A DNA stretch of 64,000 nucleotides from Chitinophaga ginsengisegetis. GTDB taxonomy: Bacteria; Bacteroidota; Bacteroidia; Chitinophagales; Chitinophagaceae. Positions within the stretch are counted from its first letter, which is position 1. Every line of letters begins with the position of its first letter. The notes beneath the pieces were generated by a model. That model was given only the letters and a program-made list of their open reading frames with translations, did no database searches and had not been told where the DNA came from. Of the stretch, positions 43,399-51,441 are shown one piece after another. Both the position numbers and the translations under genes were made by a program. The stretch covers positions 124,001 through 188,000 of the forward strand of contig NZ_FUZZ01000004.1 in the NCBI RefSeq assembly GCF_900168065.1, read 5' to 3'.

Positions 43399-44298
43399 AT
43401 GTGGGAATCATTCCGGAAACTATTTAAAGGCTATTTAAGATTGGAGCGGTCCATGTCCGACCACTCCGTGGAAGCATATGTAAGAGACGTGGAGAAACTG
43501 GAGCAATACCTCCTCGCTCACGGAAAAGAAAAACTCCGGCCCCAGGACGTGACTTTTGAAGACCTGCAGGATTGTGTACAATGGATCGCCAAACTGGGGA
43601 TGACTGCCAGCTCCCAGGCCAGGACTATTTCCGGCCTCAAAGCCTTTTACAAGTTCCTCCTGCTGGAAGACATGGCCCATGACGATCCCACCCAACTACT
43701 CGAAGCCCCGAAGATTTTACGCAAGCTGCCCGACGTACTCACCTTTGAAGAGATTGAAAAGATCATTGCCCAGATACCGCTGGACACCGCCGAGGGGCAC
43801 CGGAATAAAGCCATCCTTGAAACCATGTACAGCTGCGGGCTGCGGGTAAGCGAGGTAATTAACCTCCAGATCACCCAGCTCCATATGGATGTGGGATTTA
43901 TCCGGGTAATCGGGAAAGGCAACAAGGAAAGGATGGTGCCTATCGGGAAAGACGCCATGCGGCAAATAGATATTTACCGGAGAAATGTTCGTATAGCGCT
44001 GCCCGTTAAGCACGGCGAGGAAGATACCCTATTTCTCAACCGCCGCGGCGGCGCACTGAGCCGGGTGATGATCTTCCTTATTATAAAGGAGCTGACCCAA
44101 AAAGCGGGTATTCATAAAAATGTATCGCCCCATACTTTCCGGCACTCCTTTGCCACCCACCTGGTGGAAGGTGGCGCCGACCTCCGCGCCGTTCAGGAAA
44201 TGCTGGGACATGAGAGTATTACCACCACAGAGATCTATACCCACCTGGACAGGGAATATTTAAGAGATACCCTGATGCGTTTTCATCCCCGGTTTTGA
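43399..44298 (+). CDS. xerD: Site-specific tyrosine recombinase XerD-like
   Basis: 299-residue tyrosine recombinase of Xer size. Catalytic set complete: R149 (CGLRVSE), K173 (IGKGNKER), H245 and R248 (PHTFRHSFATHL), H271 (LGHESITT) and nucleophile Y280 (EIYTHL). Residues 1-95 form the SAM-like core-binding domain. XerC/XerD resolve chromosome dimers at dif near the terminus. I see no flanking att sites or mobile genes, so a housekeeping XerD is more likely than an integrase. Single gene with promoter and terminator. Confidence 0.92.
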   Translation: MWESFRKLFKGYLRLERSMSDHSVEAYVRDVEKLEQYLLAHGKEKLRPQDVTFEDLQDCVQWIAKLGMTASSQARTISGLKAFYKFLLLEDMAHDDPTQLLEAPKILRKLPDVLTFEEIEKIIAQIPLDTAEGHRNKAILETMYSCGLRVSEVINLQITQLHMDVGFIRVIGKGNKERMVPIGKDAMRQIDIYRRNVRIALPVKHGEEDTLFLNRRGGALSRVMIFLIIKELTQKAGIHKNVSPHTFRHSFATHLVEGGADLRAVQEMLGHESITTTEIYTHLDREYLRDTLMRFHPRF

Positions 44299-44310
44299 GC
44301 GTTTAAACGA

Positions 44311-44340
44311 AAACAGCTACCGGGGAAAGGTAGCTGTTTC
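44311..44340 (+). terminator. Hairpin after xerD
   Basis: Perfect 11-bp arms AAACAGCTACC (44311-44321) and GGTAGCTGTTT (44329-44339). The following TTTC-ATTT is weakly T-rich. Confidence 0.75.
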
Positions 44341-44415
44341 ATTTCTGCTGTTAGAAGGTCACAAACAATCGGGTAGTTTTTGCCATGATAAGGAAGGTAT
44401 ACACAAACAATCTTG

Positions 44416-45306
44416 TTACAATAAGCTATGGGTTAGCAAGCGGTATTTATCACTCTTCTTTCTCTTCTGACTGGTGAGGGTGATCACATCACTGAACCAG
44501 TTGCCAAGCTGGTCGGAGGCGCGTTTCACCCGGGACGACCGGTAAATTATATTTACGTTGCTGCAGGGGCCCAGGTCTTGCCGGTTAGGCATACGGGCCA
44601 TCTTTTCGTCTTCCGCCCACAGCAACTCGTTGTTCCTGTAAACTTTGAAATATACATCCGGTCCCAGGTTCCTGCGGCCGGGGATGAGGGAGTGCATGAC
44701 ACCGTTTGCAAGGTGCTGTCTTGAAAAGTGAAGGGTGTAGCGGCCTACCTCGTTGGTATGCGCCTGCCCGATGAGCTTACCGGTGAGGGCATTATAGGCT
44801 TCTACTTTCAGGTGTGGTTGTCCTGACGCCGCCATGTGTGGTTTTACCAGTCCGGTGATCACCCAGGCGCCGGCGTTGGCGTATATATTATGCCAGGTGG
44901 CGGCCGGAATAACATAAGCATAGGCGCCTACATAACCGCCGCTGTTACGTTTCCAGTGCAGCACCAGTTTGCTCAGGTGGAAATTGCGGGACTGTTTCGT
45001 GCCGTTTTTTCCGGGCAGCTGATCCAGGCACAGATCCAGTTCCAATGCTTCAGTGAAGAGGTGTACTTCCTTCCACTGGAGACTGAAGTTGCCTTTTTCA
45101 TCCAGGGTGGCTTCCGCCAGTAACCTGTCGGCCTTCATCAGTACTTCCCGGGCCGACAGTGGTTTCATGTCGTTAAAAATTCCGTGGGGCTGATCTGCCG
45201 CCTGCAATACAGCAGGCAGGTAAACCCGGATACGCGCATTGGCCAGGGGCTCTACGCAATCGTTACAAATAAGTGCAGAGATGTTTCCGATTAATAGGTA
45301 ACTCAT
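44416..45306 (-). CDS. Transthyretin-like two-domain protein
   Basis: 296-residue protein of unknown function. Two beta-sandwich-like modules resemble transthyretin / carboxypeptidase-regulatory-like domains: residues ~4-135 (GNISALICNDCVEPLANARIRVYLP, ATLDEKGNFSLQW) and ~145-265 (AGAWVITGLVKPHMAA, AYNALTGKLIGQAHTNEVGRY, GPDVYFKVYRNNELLW). There is no signal peptide. Similar modules occur in toxin-complex and outer-surface proteins, so a structural role is possible. The gene faces away from the signalling island; the 485-base gap between them carries the palindrome cluster. Confidence 0.6.
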   Translation of the reverse strand: MSYLLIGNISALICNDCVEPLANARIRVYLPAVLQAADQPHGIFNDMKPLSAREVLMKADRLLAEATLDEKGNFSLQWKEVHLFTEALELDLCLDQLPGKNGTKQSRNFHLSKLVLHWKRNSGGYVGAYAYVIPAATWHNIYANAGAWVITGLVKPHMAASGQPHLKVEAYNALTGKLIGQAHTNEVGRYTLHFSRQHLANGVMHSLIPGRRNLGPDVYFKVYRNNELLWAEDEKMARMPNRQDLGPCSNVNIIYRSSRVKRASDQLGNWFSDVITLTSQKRKKSDKYRLLTHSLL

Positions 45307-45517
45307 AATTTTATTTTTTTTAAAGAAAAAAAAAAGGGGTTAACGAGCATCACCTGATGAATTGATTCTGCATAATACTAACCGAAAAAAACAAACATGG
45401 TAGAAAGGCCAATTACTTTGAACTTTTCTGAGGACAATAGATTTAAAGCCGGTTGACAATACAAAGATTGAGAACTTTAAAGGAGCAGTCAAGCGTTTAA
45501 CAACTGAAAAAAAGCTT

Positions 45518-45533
45518 TACGTAGAACTACGCA
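45518..45533. promoter_or_regulatory. TGCGTA/TACGTA palindrome 1
   Basis: TACGTA-GAAC-TACGCA, a near-perfect palindrome with one mismatch, first of three in the region ahead of the signalling island. Confidence 0.4.
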
Positions 45534-45593
45534 AAAGGAGGAAGGGAAATACGGTACCCACCTTTTAGCCGTTTCCTGGTATGCAAAAAGTGA

Positions 45594-45609
45594 TGCGTAT
45601 AAATACGCA
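45594..45609. promoter_or_regulatory. TGCGTA/TACGCA palindrome 2
   Basis: TGCGTA-TAAA-TACGCA, perfect; the full arms are ATGCGTAT and ATACGCAT (45593-45610). Confidence 0.45.
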
Positions 45610-45692
45610 TTTTGAAGTGGCGGATACGTAATCCGGTATGCGTATGGAGATCCATAAAATCGCGGAAAGCCAATAGCACACCGCATTCCCCC

Positions 45693-45715
45693 TGCGTAAA
45701 AACGCAGTTGCGGCT
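45693..45715. promoter_or_regulatory. Palindrome 3 with CGCAGTTGCGGCT
   Basis: TGCGT-AAAA-ACGCA (45693-45706, shortened spacer) overlaps the 13-mer CGCAGTTGCGGCT (45703-45715) that also precedes the LytTR gene. TATATTAC follows at 45716-45723, as it does near 17427. Confidence 0.45.
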
Positions 45716-45791
45716 TATATTACCCGTCAATGGCCGGATTGTATATGCAATTATTTATAATAATTTTACAGCAAACTAAAACTTACCCACT

Positions 45792-46205
45792 ATGAATGAT
45801 TTTCCAAAAAGGCCGATCCCTTCGGATACCGGCGCTTTCATTTCACTTGAAGAAATGGTCACCCTTACAAAAAATCACGATGAGGATCATGTAAATCAGA
45901 AATCCTTTGGTACCCATGTTAAGGCGATGTGTTTTGGTAAGGATAAAATTATTGAGTTGCTTGACCAGCCCGGCGCAACTGCTTTAAGGATCTATTATGG
46001 TATTAAGGTAGATACCGACGGAGATGGAATAAAGGAGAAGAAGATGATCCTGGTAGCGGTAGATGAAGAGGGCAATGATATACTCCCTACTGAAACCACC
46101 AATGCCGGCCCTGGTGGCGTAGTGTCCAAAGGCGCTATGGCGAAAATTCTTGATTCAGGACTACCATGCCCCGAATATTGCTCAAAACCAGGAGGAAAAG
46201 GATAA
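45792..46205 (+). CDS. Unknown 137-aa protein with C-x3-C tail
   Basis: 137-residue cytoplasmic protein with no recognised family. Visible features: an N-terminal FPKRPIPSDTGAFISLEEM, a central FGKDKIIELLDQPGATALRIYYGIKVD, a block VAVDEEGNDILPTE and a C-terminal LPCPEYCSKPGGKG with C126 and C130. C47 is the only other cysteine. The paired cysteines could bind metal or redox-switch. It starts the signalling island; the next gene follows after 32 bases. It could be an input or an output protein; nothing in the sequence decides this. Confidence 0.72.
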   Translation: MNDFPKRPIPSDTGAFISLEEMVTLTKNHDEDHVNQKSFGTHVKAMCFGKDKIIELLDQPGATALRIYYGIKVDTDGDGIKEKKMILVAVDEEGNDILPTETTNAGPGGVVSKGAMAKILDSGLPCPEYCSKPGGKG

Positions 46206-46237
46206 GTGATAAATAATATCATCAACACAGCCATCTC

Positions 46238-46930
46238 GTGAATGTAACTTTATTTTATACTATTTTTTACAGCATGGTGGGGGTCGAAGCACTGGTCTTG
46301 ATCCCCTTCCTTTTAAATTATAAGTCCCTGAATTTTTCATCCAGGTGCCTGCTTTTTTATATAGTAAGCTGTATTGTCTTTGCCGGAGGGTCTGTTCTTG
46401 TACAACGGTATATCGGGAATAACATGTGGTTTTTCAGCCTTATGCACTTCATCCAGTTTGCGATCCTCTCTGTATTTTACTACCGGAATATTTCTAACCC
46501 CACTATGAAAAGCATTGTAAAGTATATGCCTTTCCTGTTACTGGCGATATTTATATTTGACCTGTTTTTCATAGAGGGGGTCCGCGCATTTAACTCCATT
46601 TCATCGGGAGTGAAGCAGCTTGTAGTACTTACCTATGGTCTTTATCTCTTTTTACAACTGCTCAGAGACAGGAATCTTATTGAAAAATCGATATACATTG
46701 ATTCTTTACCAATATTCTGGTATAATTCAGGGATCTTCATCTTTGCCTGTACCGAATTTCTATTTTGCATCAGCTATAACCACCTGCAGGCGCTTTTCAC
46801 CACAGGAATAGCCAGAATGGGGATGACCATCGCAATATTGAGTATCAATTATATTGTTGGAATGATATCAATGATTCTTCTTTATATTGGGTTCTCTAAG
46901 ATCAAAAAACTAAAACATGCGAATTATTGA
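46238..46930 (+). CDS. Multi-TM sensor-like membrane protein
   Basis: 230-residue protein, almost all membrane: about seven hydrophobic helices (e.g. FYTIFYSMVGVEALVLIPFL, CLLFYIVSCIVFAGGSVLV, MPFLLLAIFIFDLFF, MGMTIAILSINYIVGMISMI). The start is GTG at 46238; no ATG fits. It resembles no family I can name. It overlaps the kinase gene by 14 bases. Because that kinase has no sensing domain, this protein is the natural candidate to sense the signal and pass it on. Confidence 0.75.
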   Translation: MNVTLFYTIFYSMVGVEALVLIPFLLNYKSLNFSSRCLLFYIVSCIVFAGGSVLVQRYIGNNMWFFSLMHFIQFAILSVFYYRNISNPTMKSIVKYMPFLLLAIFIFDLFFIEGVRAFNSISSGVKQLVVLTYGLYLFLQLLRDRNLIEKSIYIDSLPIFWYNSGIFIFACTEFLFCISYNHLQALFTTGIARMGMTIAILSINYIVGMISMILLYIGFSKIKKLKHANY

Positions 46931-47726
46931 TGTTATTGTAATTGGTACTACAGTAATGTTAATGCTGGGAGTCATCGTGATATTGCTGGTAATGCTCCAA
47001 CAAAAAATGGTTATCCAACATAAACTTGATATACGTGACAAGGACCTCCAGCTCCAACGGGAACGCCTCATCGCAGTACTCCAGGGACAGGAACAGGAAC
47101 GCAAACGTATTGCGGAAGACCTGCACGACGAAGTGGGCGCCCAGCTATCCGTACTGAAACTCAACCTGGGCGGCCTGCAGCCACTGCTGAAAACCGGCAA
47201 CGGCGAAACAGAGCGGCTTAAGGAAACCAAAGACTTCACAGACACCATTATACAACAACTGCGGTTCATCTCCCAAAGCCTGCACCCCCAGGCGTTGGAA
47301 AACCTGGGCCTGGCACATGCGCTGGACTCCTTCTGCAACCTGATGAACAAAAACAAGCAGGTAAAAATAGCTTTTAAAACTGCCGGCAACGGGCAAACCG
47401 TCGACCGTGAGAAGGCACTGAATGTATACCGCGTAGTACAGGAACTCATCAATAACATCCTGAAACATGCACAGGCAACAGAAGTACTGATCACTTATCA
47501 AACCACTCCTTCCCTGCTTACCCTCACCGTGGAAGACAATGGAAACGGCGCTTTACTAACGTCGCTGGCCGCTTCCCGTACCAAAACCGGCAGCCTGGGA
47601 CTTAAAAATATTGAAAGCCGCCTCAATATTATCGGTGGAAACATTAACTTCACTCCCGGAACACCACAAGGTACCATTGCTACGATAAGTGTAGAGAATT
47701 ATCAGTCACCTGCACAGAATAGTTGA
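46917..47726 (+). CDS. Sensorless histidine kinase, HisKA_3 type
   Basis: 269-residue kinase: one N-terminal membrane helix (~6-28), a coiled coil, the dimerisation/phosphoacceptor region with H70 (QERKRIAEDLHDEVGAQLS) and an HATPase domain (N-box YRVVQELINNILKHA, VEDNGNG, GSLGLKNIESR). This is the NarX/DesK type that usually acts on a NarL-family regulator, which follows after 118 bases. It has no extracellular sensor domain. It overlaps the upstream membrane protein gene by 14 bases. Confidence 0.9.
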   Translation: MRIIDVIVIGTTVMLMLGVIVILLVMLQQKMVIQHKLDIRDKDLQLQRERLIAVLQGQEQERKRIAEDLHDEVGAQLSVLKLNLGGLQPLLKTGNGETERLKETKDFTDTIIQQLRFISQSLHPQALENLGLAHALDSFCNLMNKNKQVKIAFKTAGNGQTVDREKALNVYRVVQELINNILKHAQATEVLITYQTTPSLLTLTVEDNGNGALLTSLAASRTKTGSLGLKNIESRLNIIGGNINFTPGTPQGTIATISVENYQSPAQNS

Positions 47727-47844
47727 TACTTATGTTGTTTTATTACTAAATTGCCATCCGGTTGTGTTGAACCCGCTTGTAACGACATGACTCATAGTAA
47801 TTTATTCTAAATAAAATAATAGCAAATCTTCTAACTGTCCACCT

Positions 47845-48501
47845 ATGGCACACATAAAAGTGGCCATTGCTGATGATCACAAGATCTTCCGCAGTGGAGT
47901 CATAAACACACTGATTCCTTATGAAAATATCAGCTTCGTTTTTGAAGCCGACGACGGCCTGCATCTGCTGCAGATCATGGAAACACAACAACCGGATGTT
48001 ATTCTGATGGATCTTAAAATGCCTAATATGGATGGCATCGAAGCTACCATTAAGGTAAAGGAAAAGTATCCTGACGTAAAGATCATTATACTCACCATGT
48101 ACGAAGACGACAACTTCATTGTACACCTGGTGGAAAACGGCGCCAACGCCTACCTGTTGAAAAACGCGGAACCGGAAGAGATCTATGAAGCCATCTGTAC
48201 CACCTTTGAAAAAGGATTTTACTTTAATGATAACGTAAACCTGGCACTGCTTAAAAAAGTATTACACAAAAACAAACAACAATTTAAGCCAACACTCAAA
48301 AACGAAATCCAGCTCAATGACCGGGAGCAGGAAGTACTGAAGCTGATCTGCAATGAACTGACTACCCAGGAAATTTCTGAACAGATTTTCCTGAGCCCCC
48401 GCACTGTAGAGGGTATCCGTCAAAAACTACTGGAAAAAATCAACGTTAAAAACAGCGTTGGCCTGGTACTGTATGCATTCCGTAACGGATTAATAGAATA
48501 G
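47845..48501 (+). CDS. NarL/LuxR-type response regulator
   Basis: 218-residue regulator: receiver domain (D10/D11, phosphoacceptor D56 in VILMDLKMPNMDG, K107-type AYLLKNAEPEE) and a C-terminal LuxR-type helix-turn-helix (~150-215: LNDREQEVLKLICNELTTQEI, SPRTVEGIRQKLLEKINVKN). It is the likely partner of the HisKA_3 kinase just upstream. The target genes are not known; the palindrome cluster at 45518-45706 is a candidate site. Confidence 0.93.
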   Translation: MAHIKVAIADDHKIFRSGVINTLIPYENISFVFEADDGLHLLQIMETQQPDVILMDLKMPNMDGIEATIKVKEKYPDVKIIILTMYEDDNFIVHLVENGANAYLLKNAEPEEIYEAICTTFEKGFYFNDNVNLALLKKVLHKNKQQFKPTLKNEIQLNDREQEVLKLICNELTTQEISEQIFLSPRTVEGIRQKLLEKINVKNSVGLVLYAFRNGLIE

Positions 48502-48520
48502 TTTTAAATACCCACCAAAT

Positions 48521-49372
48521 ATGAGTACTATCAGAACCTTTGCCGCTACAGCTGGCGCTATGCTGCTGTTGTATGCCGGCACTACCCTGGCCCAGGGCAT
48601 TAAAATGCCTGCGCCAAGTCCTACGCAAACCATTAAACAGGACTTCGCTTTATCCAATATAGAGCTGAGCTACTCCCGTCCGCTGAAAAACGGCCGTGTA
48701 ATCATGGGCGACCTGGTGCCTTATGGTAAAGTTTGGAGAACCGGCGCCAACAGCGCTACCACCGTTACCTTCGGAGAAGATGTAACTTTTGGCGGCGTAC
48801 CCGTGAAAGCTGGTAAATATGGTTTACTTTCTATCCCCGGCGCACAGTCATGGACCGTTATCCTGACCAGCAGCCTCGATGTAACCAGCCCCGCCGCTTA
48901 CAAACCTGAAAACGATGTAGCCCGTGTAAACGTAAAACCCGTTGCCACTCCTTTCAGCCAGGAAAGCTTTACCATCGGATTTGAAAATGTACGTTCCAAC
49001 TCCGTGGTACTGGCCCTCAGCTGGGATAAAACCAAAGTACCCGTAGTGATCAAAGCGGACATCGACGATAAAATTACCGCACAGATCAACGATGCCATGC
49101 AGAACGCCGAAAAGAAACCTTACTTCCAGGCAGCCGTATATTACTATGAAAATGGTAAAGACATCAACAAAGCGGTAGAATGGATCAATGAGGCTGCTAC
49201 ACAAAGCCCCGACGCTTTTTGGGTATGGTATCAGAAAGCCCGCATCAATGCGAAAGCTAAAAATGTGAAAGTAGCAAAAGAAGCAGCACAGAAGTCAATA
49301 GAACTGGCTACTACTGCTAAAAACGACGACTATGTAACGTTGAACAAAAAGTTACTGGCTACCTTAAAATAA
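48521..49372 (+). CDS. DUF2911 protein
   Basis: 283-residue exported protein with a signal segment (MSTIRTFAATAGAMLLLYAGTTLAQ, split by lower hydrophobicity) and the DUF2911 body: SPTQTIKQDFALSNIELSYSRP, GDLVPYGKVWRTGANSAT, VPVKAGKYGLLSIPG. The C-terminal ~90 residues look like TPR-type helices (AVYYYENGKDINKAVEWINE). Function is unknown. It starts 19 bases after the response regulator and may belong to the same transcript. Confidence 0.87.
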   Translation: MSTIRTFAATAGAMLLLYAGTTLAQGIKMPAPSPTQTIKQDFALSNIELSYSRPLKNGRVIMGDLVPYGKVWRTGANSATTVTFGEDVTFGGVPVKAGKYGLLSIPGAQSWTVILTSSLDVTSPAAYKPENDVARVNVKPVATPFSQESFTIGFENVRSNSVVLALSWDKTKVPVVIKADIDDKITAQINDAMQNAEKKPYFQAAVYYYENGKDINKAVEWINEAATQSPDAFWVWYQKARINAKAKNVKVAKEAAQKSIELATTAKNDDYVTLNKKLLATLK

Positions 49373-49376
49373 GCAC

Positions 49377-49420
49377 AAAGCTATTACAGCGGATCCTATC
49401 TGCTGTAATAGCTTTTATTT
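49377..49420. terminator. Bidirectional terminator
   Basis: Perfect 14-bp arms (49377-49390 and 49402-49415) with an 11-base loop, then a T/A-rich run. It lies between the DUF2911 gene and the convergent symporter gene. Confidence 0.85.
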
Positions 49421-51120
49421 TATATCTCTTTTATTACTTTCTCTTTAACAAAATACTGGAAGATCCAACCCAGCAATACCACCAGCATACAACCAATCGC
49501 ATTAAGCCAGAGGAAAGACACCGTACCGGTCCAGTAAATCACCAACACCACTATTTCCCCGATAATAGCCGCCCAGAAAGTAGCCGTGCCGCCTACCCGC
49601 TTCAGGTAAAAAGCCACCATGAAAATACCCAGGATCACCCCGTAAAACCAGGAACCCAGTACATTTACTACTTCTATCAAACTACCCAGGCTCCCCGCAA
49701 ACTGCGCCACCAGGATACAGAATACACCCCAGATCAATGTCCACAGTTTGGATATTTTGAGATAATGCTCTTCTGATGCATGCTCGTTGTACAATCTTTT
49801 GTACACATCTATCACCGTGGTAGACGCCAGCGAATTCAGCGCCGCAGCAATACTGCCCCATGCGGCCAGGAAGATGATGGCAATCAGTAATCCCACCAGT
49901 CCTTTCGGCAAACTGTTCACCACGAAATGAAGGAATATATAGTTGGTATCGTTGGTATCTGCAGTGGGGTCCGATTCTTTGATGAGCGACAATGCTTCCG
50001 TTCTTACCTCCTGCGACTGATCATCCGTTTGCTGCAATGCTTTTTTTGCGGAGGCAATTTGTGCGTGGTTGCCTGTTTCCAGCGCAGCGGCCAGTTGCCT
50101 TACCTGCTGCTGTTTCAACGAACCCAGTTCATTGTACTGGTCTTCCAGCTTCTGCAGCGCCGGCCCCTGTTCGGTTTTATGCACCCTTGCCAGTTGTGCT
50201 TCATTAAAGAAAATGGGCGCACGGAAATACAGGTAAAAAACAAATACCAGGGCGCCTATCAGCAGGATCAGGAATTGCATGGGCACCTTTACCAGTCCAT
50301 TCATCAGCAGGCCCATACGGCTTTCTTTTATCGATTTCGCAGTAAGGTACCGGCCTACCTGCGACTGATCCGTACCGAAGTACGATAACGCCAGGAAGAA
50401 CCCTCCTATCACCCCGCTCCAGATATTGTATTTATCCTGCCAGTCGAATTTCGTCACAATCACATTCAGCTTATCCATTTTACCGGATACCTGCAACGCC
50501 TGTTTAAAACCAATATCCGCCGGTAACAGGTGCACTACCATCCAGCCTGCGAGGAACATACCACCAAAGATGATGGCCAGCTGGAACGTTTGTGTGTAGG
50601 CCACTGCGCGGGTACCGCCCGCCACGGTATAAATGATCAGCAATCCGCCCATGATCATATTTGTCCAGTACAGGTTCCAGCCCAGTAAGGACGACAAGAT
50701 AATAGAAGGTGCGCAGATGCTGATACCGGTTGATAAACCGCGTTGGATCAGGAATAATGAAGACGCGAGGGTACGTGTTTTCAGATCAAACCGTTGCTCC
50801 AGGAATTCATAAGCCGTATATACTTTCAGTTTATGGAAGATGGGAACAAACGTAATACAAAGCACTACCATTGCCAGGGGCAAGCCGAAGTAATATTGTA
50901 CAAAGCGCATTCCGTCCGTATAAGCCTGGCCGGGCGCTGATATAAAGGTAATAGCGCTGGCCTGGGTACCAATGATCGACAGCAGAATGATGTACCAGGG
51001 CATAGACTGGTTATCCAGGAAATAACTTTCCATGTTTCGCTGGCCACGGCTTTTCCAGACACCATAAAATATAATTACAGTGAGGGTACCAATCAGTACC
51101 ATCCAATCTAAAGGACTCAT
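49420..51120 (-). CDS. Sodium:solute symporter with coiled-coil insertion
   Basis: 566-residue member of the SSS family (about 13 helices, starting MSPLDWMVLIGTLTVIIFYG and with IGTQASAITFISAPGQAY in TM1-2). Residues ~301-395, between a pair of helices, form a charged, Gln-rich coiled-coil-like insertion (QYNELGSLKQQQVRQLAAAL) not usual in SSS transporters. The substrate is unknown. It is the last gene of an operon with a PIG-L-type hydrolase and two microproteins; its ATG overlaps the stop of the 43-aa gene (ATGA). The longer frame (51201) is ruled out by that coupling. Confidence 0.9.
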   Translation of the reverse strand: MSPLDWMVLIGTLTVIIFYGVWKSRGQRNMESYFLDNQSMPWYIILLSIIGTQASAITFISAPGQAYTDGMRFVQYYFGLPLAMVVLCITFVPIFHKLKVYTAYEFLEQRFDLKTRTLASSLFLIQRGLSTGISICAPSIILSSLLGWNLYWTNMIMGGLLIIYTVAGGTRAVAYTQTFQLAIIFGGMFLAGWMVVHLLPADIGFKQALQVSGKMDKLNVIVTKFDWQDKYNIWSGVIGGFFLALSYFGTDQSQVGRYLTAKSIKESRMGLLMNGLVKVPMQFLILLIGALVFVFYLYFRAPIFFNEAQLARVHKTEQGPALQKLEDQYNELGSLKQQQVRQLAAALETGNHAQIASAKKALQQTDDQSQEVRTEALSLIKESDPTADTNDTNYIFLHFVVNSLPKGLVGLLIAIIFLAAWGSIAAALNSLASTTVIDVYKRLYNEHASEEHYLKISKLWTLIWGVFCILVAQFAGSLGSLIEVVNVLGSWFYGVILGIFMVAFYLKRVGGTATFWAAIIGEIVVLVIYWTGTVSFLWLNAIGCMLVVLLGWIFQYFVKEKVIKEI

Positions 51121-51248
51121 GAAAATGTTTTGGTGAATAAGTAGAAGAGTACTACCAGTAACAGCAACCAGGCTATTACCAATACGTACCACCACCCCCA
51201 TGATGGAAACAACGGCGGTTTTTCTTCCTGCAGGTTATCTGCTGCCAT
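51117..51248 (-). CDS. 43-aa single-helix membrane microprotein
   Basis: Reading the minus strand gives MAADNLQEEKPPLFPSWGWW, then one membrane helix (YVLVIAWLLLLVVLFYLFTK) and stop. The TGA stop overlaps the ATG of the symporter gene (ATGA), so the two are probably translationally coupled. The amphipathic, Trp-rich N-terminus followed by a single helix fits a regulatory or stabilising subunit of the symporter. No family was recognised. Confidence 0.7.
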   Translation of the reverse strand: MAADNLQEEKPPLFPSWGWWYVLVIAWLLLLVVLFYLFTKTFS

Positions 51249-51251
51249 AGC

Positions 51252-51428
51252 TTAATCGTTTGAATTGCTTTTAGTCCACATACTGCTGGTCAAGAGTCCC
51301 AGTGCAATACCAATGATCAATCCCACCTGTACGCGCTTGATGGTAAATCCTATCAGCAAGCCGAGGATAATACAAAAGCCGGCAGCGATCTTCAGCCTGG
51401 GACGATTTTGTTGATGCTTCTTACTCAT
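51252..51428 (-). CDS. 58-aa two-helix membrane microprotein
   Basis: Reading the minus strand gives a basic start (MSKKHQQNRPRLKIAAG), two hydrophobic segments (CIILGLLIGFTI and VGLIIGIALGLLTSS) and the end WTKSNSND. It lies 13 bases after the PIG-L-like gene and 3 bases before the 43-aa gene, all on the minus strand. The gap sizes and shared strand support a real operon gene; function is unknown, possibly an accessory of the symporter. Confidence 0.7.
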   Translation of the reverse strand: MSKKHQQNRPRLKIAAGFCIILGLLIGFTIKRVQVGLIIGIALGLLTSSMWTKSNSND

Positions 51429-51441
51429 TTTCTTTCATCCC

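Larger units (their letters stand above)
45307..45791. other. Intergenic region with palindrome cluster
   Basis: 485 bases between divergent genes. It holds three TGCGTA/TACGCA-type palindromes (45518-45533, 45594-45609, 45693-45706) and a CGCAGTTGCGGCT element (45703-45715) shared with 17403-17415. Two overlapping minus-strand frames here lack signal, domain or start context and are not reported as genes. Confidence 0.55.

Noticed and set aside
43399-44298. Integrase of a mobile element
   Set aside because: The length and catalytic set match XerD, and there are no att repeats, tRNA target or other mobile genes around it.
45489-45730. Two overlapping minus-strand frames in the 45307-45791 gap
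   Set aside because: They lack a good start, signal, domain or neighbour link and overlap the palindrome cluster.
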